This document shows, piece by piece, positions 1 to 12,939 of a stretch of DNA of 64,000 nt (positions are counted from its first letter, which is position 1; every line of letters starts with the position of its first letter). The notes under the pieces are model-generated. The model searched no databases, had not been told where the DNA came from, and saw only the letters and a list, made by a program, of their open reading frames with translations. Source of the stretch: Tetmemena sp. SeJ-2015 (lineage: Eukaryota > Ciliophora > Spirotrichea > Sporadotrichida > Oxytrichidae); the NCBI GenBank assembly GCA_027382625.1, contig JAJKFJ010020648.1, forward strand, positions 95,733 to 159,732, read 5' to 3'. Both the position numbers and the translations under genes were made by a program.

Positions 1-2831
1 CATATTGAAATTCCCTAGAACTCCGAAAGAGATCCTCATAACTAGGATAACAGTAAGATATTAGATCATGAAAATACGAACAGCAATCTGAACGAGAGTG
101 GAGAATATAATATTGTCCAAAAGAAAACTAAGAAGAATGGATTCGCACTTCCTCTTCACCCCTTTTAAATTATCTCCTATGTGGTATTTGGTTTGGATGT
201 GTACTCCTTTTTCTTTATCAACATGGTTACATTTTCTTATTATCCTGCACTGTCTGCTGTGATAGGATTGTTATTCCTCACGGTGTTAGTTTTCGTATTC
301 TACTTTGGGTATAAATCCACGAAGTCTGACCCAACAGATCCGACTGTTTATGCTTAGAGAACCGCAGAGAGGAAGGGGTAAATTTAAGAATCTTAAAGAT
401 TTATAGAACTCCTTTCGATAACTCAGAATACGAGCTATATTGCGAAGTGTGCGAGACTCATGTTCAAAACTCATCCAAGCTTTATGTTTAAATTTAAGCA
501 CTGCGGGTAGTGTAACAGATGTGTGGATGGTTTCGATCATCACTGCAGATGGTTGAACAACTGCATTGGAAGATAGAACTACTAATATTTTTTCAGAGTG
601 ATATGTTGCTTCTTTACGATGGCTATAATCCATAACGCCATTGATGCAGCAGCTTTAGCACTTTTGAACGGGTCAGATAACCATTTAAATTGGTATATCA
701 CTCTATCTATGTTTAAATTTGCTTACTGGTCAAAATAAGAAGGTAACTTAAGTTAGTTGATGAATTTTCTGTCTAGTTTTATGGGAAAGACATGGTGACT
801 ACCTATAATGTAATCCTGATAATTTCTCTAGTTTTTAACACTGCCTCCATGGGCTTTTTGGGCCACCTGATTTCTTTCCATATTATGCTTCAAAAGAATA
901 AGCTGACAACCTTCGAATACATTTAAATCAAGTTAGGCCGTTAAAACAGGAAGTCAAGTATTTTCCGAGAAGTCAATCATGAAGAAGTTGAAGATGATAG
1001 AAGAAATAAGGAGATATCTTCAAATTAATGTATTGTGCAATATGTATTATACTTTATAGCTAACATGGAAACAGATAACGCTTAAGCGTTAATAAATCAC
1101 AATAATGATAAGGCTAAATCTCCTTCCAAAGCTGAAGAAGAACTTAAGCAAATTATACAAGCTAAAGATAAAACTCAAGAGAGTCTCATTCATGGAGAGG
1201 GCAGTCGAGATCTTGAAATGGCTCAGTCTAATCATATTTAAGTTGAGAATAAGAAACCAAAGAAGACAGGATATTTATGCTTCAATGCAAGAAAGAGGAA
1301 AAATGATAGAGTCTTAAATGCAGATTAAATCTCAAACATTAATCAGCAGCAAGCATAGAAATCTATTTCAGTCGACTCTCAACTGCTCTTCAATAATTCT
1401 AGCACAACTGAGAATCATAATCATCCTCATTAGCTCACAGAAAGAGGAAATATTTTGGTCAATAATTCTCCTCAAAATAGTAGTTCAATGCCATAATAAA
1501 TTCATCATGCGCATTAACCGCTGGGATAGAGTAGCTCTTCCGAATCTTCTCGACAATAATCTCCATCAGATCCAGCAAGCTTACTCTCAAACGATGAGCA
1601 TATGCTGAGCGTGATAAAGTTTGGTGCAGGAGGAGATGATTAGAATCATGTCTAGTATCCTTAGAATAAATAGGCGATAGCTGCGAAATAGAGATAGCAA
1701 GCTTTTAATAGAATACTTAACAAGAATAAATCAGACTTGGAGACAATCCAAGAAAAGGAAAGAGAGGAAGAAGTAAACTAATCTGAAAACGCTTTTAAGC
1801 TAAAGAACATAGACATGGAAGAGAGCTATTCCTTCAGTTTAAGAAACTTTACAGCCTCCAGAGCTTCTTAAGTGAATAATCACAATCCTCGTTAATCCAT
1901 CAAAAATACGGATGCTGCGAGTAAAGGTCAGAGCGTATATTAGATGATCCGATAGGCGAAAGGTGAATCAAGTAGGAAGAGTGTCGCAAATCCATCAAAG
2001 CCAGACCTTGTCACAGGAAGCTCAAATGACATGAGGAATCTTTCTTTCTAATAAAACTTATCGTAGTCAGAGTACGATGACTTAGATTTAGTGCAAAAGA
2101 ATAACTTCTCTGATGTGAAGAATAAAATTTTCTCTCAAGCAAAGCTCCATCAAATGAACAATAACTTTGTTGAAGGGAAAATAATAAAAACTGAAGTTAG
2201 CGGCGGAGACTTGAAGAGCCCTAGTAACATGGTAACTTAGTTCAATAAATTTTCTAGTCATAATAATTTCTCAAGCAAGGGGAAGGAAAACATCAATTAG
2301 AGCTAAGATTATTTAAACGTGTTGAATTTACTTTCTTTAAATAGTAGCTACACTGATAACTAAAACGATGTTATAAAAGAGATACTCGTGAATGAGCAAG
2401 GAAGTTTTTAAACTAGAAACAAAGTCGGATTGCATTAAACAAGCGCACCTGCTAATGGCAAGATATCAAATAAAAATATTAGATAGTATAACAGTGCGTG
2501 GGTTGTAAACGATAAAAATAGCAAGATCAACATTAATGATTAACCTGAAATAGAGGAAATAACAGAGTCATTGAGAAGAGACTTTGAAATGGACGAGGAT
2601 CAGATGCACTAAAGTGAGGACTAATTTAGCCAAACTCATCATTCACTTAAGAAAAAGCCTAATCAAAGTTAATCTATTCTGAGAAAGCACTCCAAAAATG
2701 AATTATAATAGAGCGAGAAATCCTCTATATAAAATTAATTATATTTAATCAGGACTACAATAAACGCAGAGTTAAAAATCTTTTCTATGATTAAGTTTAT
2801 ATAACACTGCTTATGTTTAAAAATGTTTTGA
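1..2831 (+). CDS. DHHC-type protein S-acyltransferase (5' end outside window)
   Basis: Palmitoyltransferase that would attach fatty acyl groups to Cys of membrane-associated proteins. The frame is open from base 1, so the start lies upstream. Seen in order: two membrane segments (about 175-310), a Cys-rich domain with CEVC, SSKHC, CNRCV, the catalytic DHHC (in FDHHCRWLNNCIG, about 530-570), two more membrane segments, and the family TTxE motif as TTFEYI near 915. A long Asn/Gln/Ser-rich tail follows from about 1060 to the TGA at 2829. Two introns are inferred, 378-406 (GTAAA..TATAG) and 743-789, plus a 19-nt IES at 481-499 whose removal gives the usual nine residues between CxxC and HC. The tail is unusually long for the family and could include another unit. 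Converges with the small gene 14 nt away. Confidence 0.88.
481..499 (+). other. IES, 19 nt, pointer AAGC
   Basis: Direct repeat AAGC at 477-480 and 496-499. Removing 19 nt restores frame and the SSKHC motif of the DHHC domain. It has no GT..AG ends of usable phase, so it is not an intron. Confidence 0.75.
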
Positions 2832-2845
2832 ATGAAAAACGTACT

Positions 2846-3208
2846 TCAATTAATCATTTAAGAGCCTTATATTTTGAAAAGTACCTTTGATCTGATAGGA
2901 TCTTGCTCTTTGGATTTATCAAAGTCTTGTTTGTTTTTGATTTCATATAAATAGACTTTCTTGAAAAATTTCTTATGAGATACCAATAGCTTCTCTGCCT
3001 TGATGACAGATCTTCTAGCTTATGATAAAGACTAGCTTTCAAAGTCTGGAATGACAGTCATTTGCTAGATCAAGTTAGTTCTATGGGAAAATGATCCACT
3101 GTATTTATCTTGGTTGAAGTCACTCAGATATTTAGGACTTGATTCTCTGCCTGAAGCAAACTTTTTGAAAAACTCCCCATTTTTAGTTTTGAAGTCTTTT
3201 AACTACAT
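2846..3208 (-). CDS. small hypothetical protein, about 120 aa
   Basis: Uninterrupted minus-strand frame of 121 codons using TAA/TAG as Gln, from ATG at 3208 to TGA at 2846. Composition is Lys/Ser/Phe-rich with no membrane segment, signal peptide or motif that I recognise. It ends 14 nt from the convergent DHHC gene, and its start faces the K+ channel gene, so the 143 nt between 3208 and 3352 would serve as a divergent promoter region. An in-frame TGA sits a little upstream of the chosen ATG, which supports this start. It could also be the last MDS of a larger gene. Confidence 0.5.
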
Positions 3209-3351
3209 GATGTCGAATCCTTAAGACTGCAGCTATTTTCTTTTTCATCTCTGGTGAGTAAGAAATAGATAATAATTTAAGAAATGAGAAATGCAAATGA
3301 ATCCTCAGCACAAGCAAGGGTAATCAATTTGAAGACTAATTCGTATAGAGG

Positions 3352-5113
3352 ATGGAAGCAAGCAATCACTCTGGCCAAATGGACAGCAGGAGAGACGCAT
3401 CTCTTTCTACTCCCATGACTGAGTAGGTCTTATTTGCACTAATCCTCATTTAGGAAATACTACAAAAAAGAAAAAATGAGCTTTGAAGAAGAGCAGAACA
3501 GCTCTTCAGAAGAAAGAGGTTCCGGATCTTCTAACTCAAAAAGAGAGTAGGATGCAGTAGAGGGAGAAGCTCAGGAAGGCAGCTAATTCATTGTTGAGGA
3601 AGATGGTTTTGAGGATCAGAAAAAATCTAGCTCCCTTTTCAACTAATAGAACACTTTACCTTTAATAAAAAATATGATTTAGAGATTTGATATGAAAGAT
3701 TAATTGAGATTAAATAATAATAGCTATAAGTGAGAGTTTCGGAGTTTATCTCCCTCTACTTTTCACTGACAGCGACAGGATTGTCAATTATAGCCTATGA
3801 GCAGGACTACTATAACTTGGTGGCTGATTTGCCTTAGGACGATATAAACTGTGTTACAGTGACTGTAATAATGTGGGTGGCTTTTATTTTTAACATCTGT
3901 CTCTTTGTCTCAATCGTAATAAGGCACTTTATCTACTTCAAATGGCTTCACTCCAAGAAATTAGTTACGCAGTATGATAATCTTAAGAATACAGGACAGT
4001 GGAAAATTATTGCGAAATATTTATAAATTAGCACTCGTCCATTTCCAGTAATTATTTTTACGTCATTCTAGTCAATCCATTAATTATGATAAAAAAAGTG
4101 TCAATTTGCTTACAGAATTTCCTATCTTAAAATTTGTTGTGTATTTATTTCTTAACCTTTCTCATTGGCTTATATTGTGCAAGAAATTGTAATAAACTTA
4201 GTATGCCCTATCCGTTTTTGAATACTTTGATATATGTGGAGAGATGGGAATACAAGGGACAAGTAGAGTTCATAACCTTTAAATACAACTATGTACTGTT
4301 CACCTTCATGACCTTCGTCAGATTTTATCAAGTGCTTAAATGCACTCTGCTGATGACTTATTGGCTATCACCAAGAGCTCAACGTGTCTGGTAAGTTTAA
4401 AAGATAGTTTTAAAGAGTGTAGTCATATGTCGGGATGCAAGGCTGACTACATGTTTGCAGTTAAAAGTCTAATGAAAGCTCAACCCTACACTGTCCTCGT
4501 GATAGCCTTGATGTTTAGTGTAGCTCAAATGGGATATTGCTTGAGGATATTTGAAAGGCCTCTCTCTGCTTCTACTGGCCAAGACTATGGACTCATGTCT
4601 AACACTATTTGGAATGTGCTCGTCACGATGACCACAGTAGGATATGGAGATTATTTCCCAAAAACCAACATGGGTAGAATTATAGGTCTGATAATCGCCT
4701 TTTGGGGAGTGTTTATCGTCTCACTCTTCGTCGTCTCCCTCTCCAATATGTTTGAGTTCGATGGTGGAGAACTCAAGGCATTTACACTTAATGAGAGACT
4801 ACAGGCTAAGGAAGACTTAAGAATAGAAGCAGCTAATGTACTCAGCAGCGCCTATAGACAGAGATAGATTATCTAGAAAAAACCAAATGATAGAGGAGCT
4901 ATTCTAGGCGCATTTAGAAATTTCAGGAAATACATGGTCAAGTTCTAAGGAATAGCAAGGCACATCAGATCATTTGGATAGCACGAATCAGAAGTGAAGA
5001 TTCTAGAGAAAGAAATAGAGGAGTTGATGGAGCATATTATGAAACTACAAGAAGATTAAAAGGAATTGCAAGAGGTTTTTAAATCGTTCAAAGAAAAAAT
5101 ATAGACTACATGA
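3352..5113 (+). CDS. SK-like (small-conductance, Ca2+-activated type) potassium channel
   Basis: Membrane K+ channel. Acidic Ser/Glu/Gln-rich N-terminus, then S1-S2 (about 3735-3990), S3-S4 (4095-4330), S5, the pore with TMTTVGYGDYFPKT (selectivity filter GYGD, about 4625-4672) and S6, then a region rich in basic and acidic residues that sits where SK channels bind calmodulin, and a C-terminal coiled coil. The segment RAQRVC-GCKADYMFAVK is typical of ciliate SK-like channels. Introns: 31 nt near 3421-3451 (GTAGG..TTTAG) and 32 nt near 4392-4423 (GTAAG..GTGTAG), the second joining Cys across the splice. The frame breaks by 1 nt near 3733. About 100-120 nt near 4085-4200 must be removed (intron or IES; borders unresolved). 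TGA at 5111. Confidence 0.85.
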
Positions 5114-5205
5114 TAGATTTAGAGATTTATATATTCAGTTTTTTTATCCTGATATTTAGAAAAATTATTTTCTTTTTCTATCATACTTTGTTTCCGGCTT
5201 GAATT

Positions 5206-7090
5206 TCATTAAAGTATCATCTGAAAATTCTTTCTTGATTCTTGTAATTCAAAATTTAATTTACTAAAAGAGAAGAAAGTTTTAACATTAATTAAATGCT
5301 TCCCCTTGCTTTCACTTGTCTTTAAAATTCTTGAGGCAGGCAGCCTCTAGCTTAACTATGGTATAAAATCTTTGTCGTCTTCATCTGTTGCCAAATCAAA
5401 TGGCTTAATGAGAATTTTCTTAGTTTTAAGCTGAATGAAATTATTCCTCTTTTCATTATGTGGCAATTGGTGGTTATTATCCTTAATCATCTCTGTCTTC
5501 TTATTGATAAATAATTTGAAACATATGCTTTTGTTTGTTGTTGATGATGCTGTTTTGGAAGTTGAATTTGGCAGAGATCTAAAGCATGTTGAATTGAAAC
5601 TCTGAGGATGGATCCAGTTTGGGCTTTAGTTTGAAGGAGGAGCTGTCTACACTTTCTAGAAGATCCTTATTTTGAGACCTAAATAAGTTTTGCTTTGAGT
5701 CTTTAGAACTGGGTTGGATTTTATCAAGTTAGAATTTCTAAGAAGTGGAGGTCTGAACGATCTTTGAGGTCAATATTTAATTTTCTGGGGAATGGGGAGA
5801 TTGAGAACCCAGTACTTATTTGCTGCTTCCTAAATTCAATAAATTGTATTTAGTAACAAATTAAAAAAATATTAATTTCTAGATTTAATATCCTCAACTT
5901 TAATTTTAGAAATTAACTTGAATAAATATGAGAAAAATCTTAAAAATAGATCCTAACTAAAGTAATTTAAATAAATAAAACTATTAATAAAAATAGAATT
6001 CTCTTAGGGCTGATCAAGTCTAATTTTAAGTTTGGTAAATAAATTACTTTTAGGAATCTATACTTCGTCAATTGGTTGTACTTTAAGCTCATTTTAAATG
6101 TCAGGTATGTACTAAGAATATAAAAAACAATACTTATTATCTTCTATATATAATTATTTAATGAGTTATATTTTGATTTAAAAGATTAAGAAGTTTGAAC
6201 TGGCTTGTCAAAAATCAAAGAGAGTGTTTAATCATTTCCAGATGCTACATTAATTTATGGCTGTATACTATTCTTCTTGGTAGTTAGTTGCTTTTTGAAT
6301 TTGGTGTTTTACTAACTTTCCCTAAAATTAAACTCAGTAGACTGCATTTAAAACTACTTCTCTTTAATTTCGTTTCTTGCGGTGCTTTTCATTGAGTCTG
6401 GATCTTGCAACTTCAGACTTTACTGCGTGCTTAATCTTTGCTGCTGCCCATATTTGTAACTTTCAAGCATTCTATCAATTGGGAAAATTCTACGCTGCAC
6501 TGAGATTACTTTGTTTCGAGAGATGCCTAATGGCTCTTTTAGAGCATTCTAAGTCAGTTTCTTATTTTCAAAACTTGGATTTAATTGATACACCACTGAG
6601 CCAGATGCTGAAACAAGATTCTATTATCGCCACCCAAGAAATCTAATTGTAAGAAAAATAGTCATATAATTTTAAATGGAAGGGACTTGGCTTGCTGATT
6701 CGAATTGTGAAAAGTATTATGAAGGTCTGCCTCAGAATTAATCTTCTTCATTTGCTTATTGTGCAAAATAATGGTGTTTTTTTGGTGATTAACAAAGTTG
6801 ATTTCTTAGTTAATCAAACTCACTTTTTTATTTGGCGAGATCTAAGATTATTTTGGGGCATCAAACTCATAAAAGACTTATAAAATATTAATCATTTGGG
6901 AGCACATATGTTTTGATCTAGATTTAAAATTCTTTTTTCTTTCTTGCTTTAAGACTTATTTAGATGAGCTTTGGGGGAATGAAACTTTTAGTTTGGAAAG
7001 GTCTTGACGAACGTGGGAATTGATTCTTTGCTTTAACTTCTCTTATTTATCATCTGTATTATCATGTTTAATTTATAGTTTTGCTTAATT
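5206..7090 (-). CDS. hypothetical Asn/Gln/Lys-rich protein
   Basis: A minus-strand run of open frames with codon use like the neighbours (many TAA/TAG as Gln), ending at TGA 5206. Several frame changes (near 5470 and 6650) need introns, IESs or indels that I could not place. No domain was recognised; it looks like a low-complexity, largely disordered protein. The start is uncertain: the open region reaches about 7090 but no convincing ATG was chosen. Parts between 5850 and 6150 are very AT-rich and may be eliminated DNA. Confidence 0.4.
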
Positions 7091-7299
7091 CTATTTTATT
7101 ATTTGCATTTTACACATCATTGCTACCTTGTAAATACCTAAATTCAATTTTACCTGGGATTATGATAATTTGCATTACTTCAAAAGATTTCTTATATTTT
7201 AGACTATATTTGAATTTAATATTCTTCTATATGGAATATACTTTGCTTTAAGAATTTTAATTTAGATATAATTTTAGAGAATTTAATTTGTTCGAATAA

Positions 7300-7449
7300 T
7301 GACTTCTTACTTGAATTCACCCCAAAACGATAATCCTGCCTACAGAGCTCACTAATATGGGGGACACCCCAATGATTCCTTAACTATGAGATACAAACGA
7401 GCCTGCTACAGCAACTATGTTTAGCCTAATATTCATAAACAATAAAAAA
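7300..7449 (+). CDS. short ORF or first MDS of an unidentified gene
   Basis: ATG at 7300 opens a plus-strand frame whose first 50 codons have balanced, protein-like composition (Asn/Tyr/Pro-rich) before it dissolves into AT-rich sequence near 7450. No family was recognised. It could be the first MDS of the gene downstream, or of a gene whose other parts lie elsewhere. The single C4A4-like unit at 7318-7326 lies inside this frame. Confidence 0.3.
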
Positions 7450-8257
7450 TTATAAAAGGAGATATTATCAGTCTAAAGTATTTAAGTTTCAATAATTTTA
7501 AATAAACTAATTAAGCTAAATTCACAGAAAAAGAAGAAATTACAGTAGCTTAATTTATTTCTATGACTTAATTTTTGTTATTATGTTTATCTTTGTCTTT
7601 TCTTGAAAAAGCAATATTTTAATTCTTGTTTAAAATATTATTTTGCTTAAATTTGTCATACTTTTAATATAATTAAATTCTAGATTTTGATAATTAAATT
7701 AAAGTTATTATTTCTATTTTTATAAAGGATTTATTTCCAATGATATCTGATAATTAAGATCGTTTAACTATTAACAGTGGGTGAAAACTATATTAATATA
7801 ATACTATTTAACTATTTATTTACATAAATTTTAGCAATAACCAGATATCTAACTCATTAAATATACACAATTTAAATACATAAGTATTTAATTATAATTC
7901 CAATATTAAGTATACTATCGGCCAAATTTAAAAATAAAAATGAATTTGCTATTGTGAGATTAGATAACACCTTTCTCTGATTTAACAATTTCTAAATAAA
8001 TATTTTATGAATTGAAGTAAATTAAATTGTTCACTTTAAAATAGACCATATATAATAAAGATTAACATAATTTAAAAATAATCAAATAAAAATGCTAAGA
8101 GTATATAAAATTTGCTATATTTTCACTAATCATCTAGATGAAAAGATAATTTTGTACTAAAATAAAATGGTGTTTATTTAAATTTAAACTCGTAAGATGT
8201 GATTAGTTAACTTTGCCAAGATTGAAGAGATTGAAAGTTTCTGTGAACATCGATACA
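7450..8257. other. AT-rich non-coding stretch
   Basis: About 800 nt of very AT-rich sequence with no convincing coding potential on either strand. It is either spacer between loci or a long IES linking the ORF at 7300 to the gene at 8258; no pointer pair was established. Confidence 0.6.
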
Positions 8258-11124
8258 ATGTAACAAGAATAAATTGTAGGGGTCTACAAAATATTCGAGC
8301 AAGAGCTCTGCATCCAAGAAGTAGCGGTTTGGTCATCTTTCTTCAGCCAAGATGGTATTTCTTCTTCATAATTTATAACCCTCATAGATGTTTTCAGATT
8401 TAGAGAGTAAGAATAGTAAAATGAGCTTTACTAAGATGCAAATGGTGATGTGAGGTAATCCCTTCATGCCAGACAGTCAATTAAAATACTAGAGAGTTAG
8501 TGCCACTCCCCTGTTAGATCTAAGTTCCTATCCCAAAACTATCTCGACAATTACCTCCTCATTGAGGGAATCTGCAAGAATCTAAAGATTTCACCTTCGC
8601 TTTAGTCAATATATTTTATCTTGTAAATATCTCTCTGTGGATTGAGACTCTCAAAAGAATCGATGACCATCATTTCTCAAGCGCTAAAAGATAATCAATT
8701 TCTGAAGAATTTTACGATAAACTTCTGCCTACTTGACACAGGTTTACTTGAGGCTTTGATGCCAGGACTATGTTAAAGCAAGTGTGTTGAAACTATAAAC
8801 TTCTCTTGCAACGGACTTGAAGATAAGTGCTCTTATCTACTTGCAAAAATTGTGTCCTCTTAGTCTGAAAGAAGGGATCATATCGTGTGGTCCTACTCAC
8901 TCAGAGGGGAGCTGCCTCCTGACGATTAGTATAAGCAAGGTCTCAAGCAATTATGCTTCTCTAAAAAGACTGAAAGATTTTAAATAACTCTGCTATCTAA
9001 ATTTTAATCTTGTAATAATCTTGAGTTAAAATAGCCTGTCTGACTTGACTGCAAGTGAACTCGTCACTGCACTTAGAAATGACACCTATATGCGGAGCGT
9101 AGATCTTAAGAGCAACAATATTTAGTTTAAATATACATGAGGAGTGGGCAGCTGAATTTGTGAAGCTAATTTAAACTAACAAATCCCTCACCAATTTAGA
9201 CATAAGAGATAACCCTGGCTTCAACTAGAAACTCCATAGAAAATTGGCTCTTCACTTGCTCAGGAATATTCAAGAGCTCAAAATTAAGGGAGAACTAGAG
9301 CAAGAACCTGCCAATCATCCTGTTTAAAGGTAAGTTTATCATCAAGAATTTCTTTGATAAATTTAAAAATGAATGCAATTTTCAATTTTTTATAAATGAA
9401 AAAAGAGCTTCTGTTTTTAATCAATATCGATAATTAGAAACCATGAGAGACTAAATTTATAATTTAAGCTTTTGTATAATATTTTTGTAGATATATAATA
9501 ATTGTAATATATATTTGACAGAGTATTTATCTTCCATTAGGAGTGATGGGAAAGAAGAATCTATTGATTTCAGAAGCAAGTTTGTAAATGTGAACGTGTT
9601 TACAGTTGAGATCCCAAAGAAGTGTAAGCTTACTCTCTGCAATTATCTGTTTAGAGATGAAGTAGTACTCCTCCAAGCTCTAAGCTATTTAAAAAAGAAA
9701 AAAGAGTGCCCAAATATCCTCTAATTAACTTTAAGAGAGGCCAGCTGATAAGGAATTCATGCCCTAAGGTCTCCTCTAACAATATCACAAAATATCAAAC
9801 AACTAAAATCATTCGCTCAAACTTTAACGCGCCCAAAATCTAAAGCCAATTAACCCTCATCGAGAATTAGCACATCTCTTACCAAAGCTACAAGCCTCCA
9901 AAGTCTTGGATCAATCAAGAAAAATCCTTCAGACTTTTCTCTTACTTAAAATCTCTTTACTAAGTTCACCTAAATTCATCATTAAATAAATATGGAATTT
10001 ATTTTCCTAAAGTGATTTGGATAGTATAAGCTAGTAGCAGATTCTCTTGTAAAATTAGAATATCTTGTCCATGAGATAATCTAATGCTAATATCATTTAT
10101 TTGCTTTTAACAAATGGTACTTATAGAGATAGGAATATTAGGTTACAAATCTTAATAAAATCATAAAGAATATTATATATTTCTTAAAGTATAAAGAGCA
10201 TGCAACTATCTTATTATAAATTACTTCTGTAAAGATAATGCTTATTTTATTATTACATCATTATTTTCATGTATAAACTTTCAATAATGGTAATCTGAAT
10301 GAAGATGGAGTATTTCGAAGGCAAGGGAATATGACTGGACCGTCAACTGTGTAAATGTCTTCTCCTGAAGTAGGCAGAATCGATGAAGAGGGAAATTAGA
10401 TAGTCTCAATAAATTCTTCGGATCAAAAGATCACAAAATTTAATGAAGAGGAAGACTTCCTTGCGCCTCTCATGTCTAAGAGTAAAAATTTGCTTTTATT
10501 AACCTTTTAATAGTCAAGGAAAAAAGCTTAATTATAGGAAAAATTATGATTATTCGTAATTTAAATTGAAAGCATCAATCTCTCATTAAGACTCAATTAT
10601 TATTCGTAATTTAATCCCACAAATCATCACTTTTTTCAAACTTGAGAAAATTCTTCTCTACTAAATTATTTAAGATGTCTCCCATAATATGATTTTATTA
10701 ATAAAATTTACTAATCATAAATTAACATTAAGTTTAAATAATTTCTATAAATTTCAATTATTTTTCTATTCTCGCTGATAATAAACAGCCTTGCTCACAT
10801 TGCAAGAAATGCAAAGACTTTCACAAATAGGTACTAGAATAAGAATCTAAGGAATTGAACTTAGTAATTGAAAACTGCAAGCTCAAAAAGGCTTTGTCAT
10901 CTGCTAAATAATCACAAAAGGATGGAGAAGAGCAAAGTCTTCAGTATTCATAAAATCTCTCCAACTCCATGAGACCCTCAATAATCAATGCAAATATAGA
11001 GAACGAATAGGAGATCATGGCAAAGATGAAAGAGCTTATGGATTAGTATAATAGTTTAGCATCACTGCTTCATAAAAAGCAAAACATGCAGACTGTAGAA
11101 GGCCAAAGAACTTAAAATTTATGA
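8258..11124 (+). CDS. CEP78-like leucine-rich-repeat centrosomal/basal-body protein
   Basis: In animals CEP78 is a centriole protein needed for normal cilia. The predicted protein starts at ATG 8258, has LRR-like repeats (about 8550-9300), and carries the CEP78-type block where RRxxxxWxxSLR is followed by a xGLKxL repeat (here ERRDHIVWSYSLRGELP, about 8868-8925) and a final LDIRDNP repeat near 9205. Further exons follow at about 9515-9720, 9760-10010 (Ser/Thr-rich), 10290-10500 and 10790-11124, the last with a coiled coil. An IES with pointer TTGCT is placed at 10505-10795; the AT-rich gaps at 9335-9515 and 10010-10290 also need removal but their borders are open. Single-base breaks occur near 8950 and 10830. 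TGA at 11122, converging with RAD51. Confidence 0.68.
10505..10795 (+). other. IES, 291 nt, pointer TTGCT
   Basis: Repeat TTGCT at 10500-10504 and 10791-10795. Joining continues the frame from SKNL into LTLQEMQRL of the coiled coil. The insert is strongly AT-rich. Confidence 0.6.
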
Positions 11125-11175
11125 TAAAGACTGATTCTATGAAAATTTGAGTTAATTAATTATTTCGGTTTAATA

Positions 11176-12194
11176 TCAATCCTTATAATCATCTATACCG
11201 TCATTGGTAATTGCGTACATCGCCTCAGCCTCAGGTAAACAGGGAGAGTCATAAATCTTACACACTCTGCTTTCTCCTCTTCCCTTTCTCAAGGATAGTC
11301 TAGTACAGGAGGCGTGAGCAATAATATGACCTCCAATAGGCTTCTTAGAATCTGCTGCAAACATCGCTGATCCATCAACCTAAGCCACCACTTGATTTGT
11401 AATCACTACAGCTACTCCGAACTCATCAGCTATTCTTTGTAAGGTTCTTAAAAACTTAGCCAAGTGCATTTGTCTAGCTGATAACTCTCCTCTACCGCTG
11501 TAGTCAGTTCTGTACAAAGCAGTAGCACTGTCAATAACCAGGAGTGCAAATCTGTTCTCTGCCATCAGAGCCGCAGCTTGAGTAGAAGCTTATTCTATTG
11601 GTCTGTGTTATGAGCTCTTGCATATGCGACGTTATCCAATACCTACTATTCATCTAAGCCAAATCTCTTAGCGATAGGAATCAATCTTTCAGGCCTGAAA
11701 GTACCTTCAGTATCTACATACATAGCCATACCTTCTCCACCTCCTTTGCTGATAGGTAATTAGCAAGTCACACAAAGAGTGTGGCATATTTGAGTTTTTC
11801 CTGTTCTGAACTCTCCAAAAATCTCAGTGATAGAACCTGTTTCGATTCCTCCTCCTAGTAGTTGATCTAATGAGGCTGATCCAGAAGTTAGATGAACCAT
11901 GCTCTGTCTCTTTTCGAAGTAAGTTGAGGCTGTTTAAAAACCGAGGTTCACTATCTTCTAGGCTGCTTCAAGTATCTTATCAACCTTGGCCTCACTCAGA
12001 CCTTTGACCAAAACTAAGCATTTCTTCGGGGTAAAGGCCACAGCTTCTACTGTGTGATACCCAGCCTCCTCAAGCTTTTTAATGTCTCCAGCATTTATTC
12101 CCTTTTCTTCAAGAGCCTTGATAGGTGTGGGACCATCAAGCTCCACCTCTTCCTCTTCTTATTGTGCTGCGTCTTCTTTTTCTGCGTGCTTCAT
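11176..12194 (-). CDS. RAD51: RAD51 recombinase
   Basis: Forms the ATP-dependent nucleoprotein filament that carries out strand exchange in homologous recombination. Length is about 340 codons, as usual. N-terminal helix-hairpin-helix domain ([13 protein letters not shown], about 12140-11950), Walker A as GEFRTGKTQ (about 11830), Walker B as [20 protein letters not shown], the QVVAQVDG loop 2 region, and the conserved C-terminus with [10 protein letters not shown]. The start at 12194 follows an acidic N-terminus. No intron or IES is seen. One base is missing relative to family consensus near 11581 (Leu-Leu-Leu then Gln-Ala-Ala), breaking the frame; with flanks so conserved this looks like a sequencing error rather than a pseudogene. 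Confidence 0.96.
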
Positions 12195-12939
12195 ATATAC
12201 TACTTTGCTATCTCTACGGTAAGGTCTATACTTATTTCAATATCTTACTAAATATGTTGATAATTAAATCAATGGTGTTTTAAATTTATAAAGTTTCCTT
12301 TTATGTGGAATCGAAAATTCTAATAGAGTGATAACTTACCTTTTAGGACAAGATTTTAAATTACTTTTTCTGAGTTTTATCTTGAGTTCAAGCCTTAGAG
12401 CGAAATTTTTCCCATTAATTTCGCTTTTAATCTTAAACTATCTTAATTAGATTATTATTCAGCTATGATAGAAAATTGAAAATCATCATTAAATTTTTTA
12501 AAAAAGATACTTTCAGCTTACAAAATTTTGGGATTAACTTCTCTTAACATTTTCTTTGTCTAAATTGAAATTTAAGAAGCTTTTTCTGAATTGATACTTG
12601 CATATTCTGCAAATCAATAAAATATGAGTCATATTAGAAACCACTTTTGATTAAATTATGAGATCTGATTTAACTAAATTAATTGCACAGTTCTTTTAAA
12701 TTTAATTTTAAGTTGATAATTTTACCTTCAATTTAAGATCCTAATAAAGACTGAGAATACTGTCCTACTTAAATCGAGAAATAGAGATAAGACTATAGAA
12801 TAATTTCACCTTCTATTAGTATTTTGCTATATTTATACTACTCGCTTCATTTAATTTAATTTCGCTCTGCTGTGTTTTAAGGGTGGTGTTAAAACTAAAC
12901 TAAATATATAAATATGTAATAGATTAAGTTTGTCTTAGC
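12195..12939. other. intergenic, AT-rich
   Basis: Between two divergent genes (RAD51 start and the membrane-protein start). AT-rich, with no supported coding region or repeat. It must hold both promoters if the two loci keep their flanks in the macronucleus. Confidence 0.6.

Noticed and set aside
483..720. 13-nt repeat TATGTTTAAATTT at 483-495 and 708-720 as a scrambling pointer
   Set aside because: One copy is inside an IES and the other in coding DNA; joining them breaks the DHHC protein, and such AT-rich words recur by chance.
7318..7326. CCCCAAAAC as a telomeric C4A4 unit or telomere-bearing element
   Set aside because: A single unit inside an open reading frame, with no further repeats or transposase around it.
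11560..11600. Programmed frameshift in RAD51
   Set aside because: No slippery codon context, and similar one-base breaks occur at homopolymers in unrelated genes, so sequencing error is simpler.
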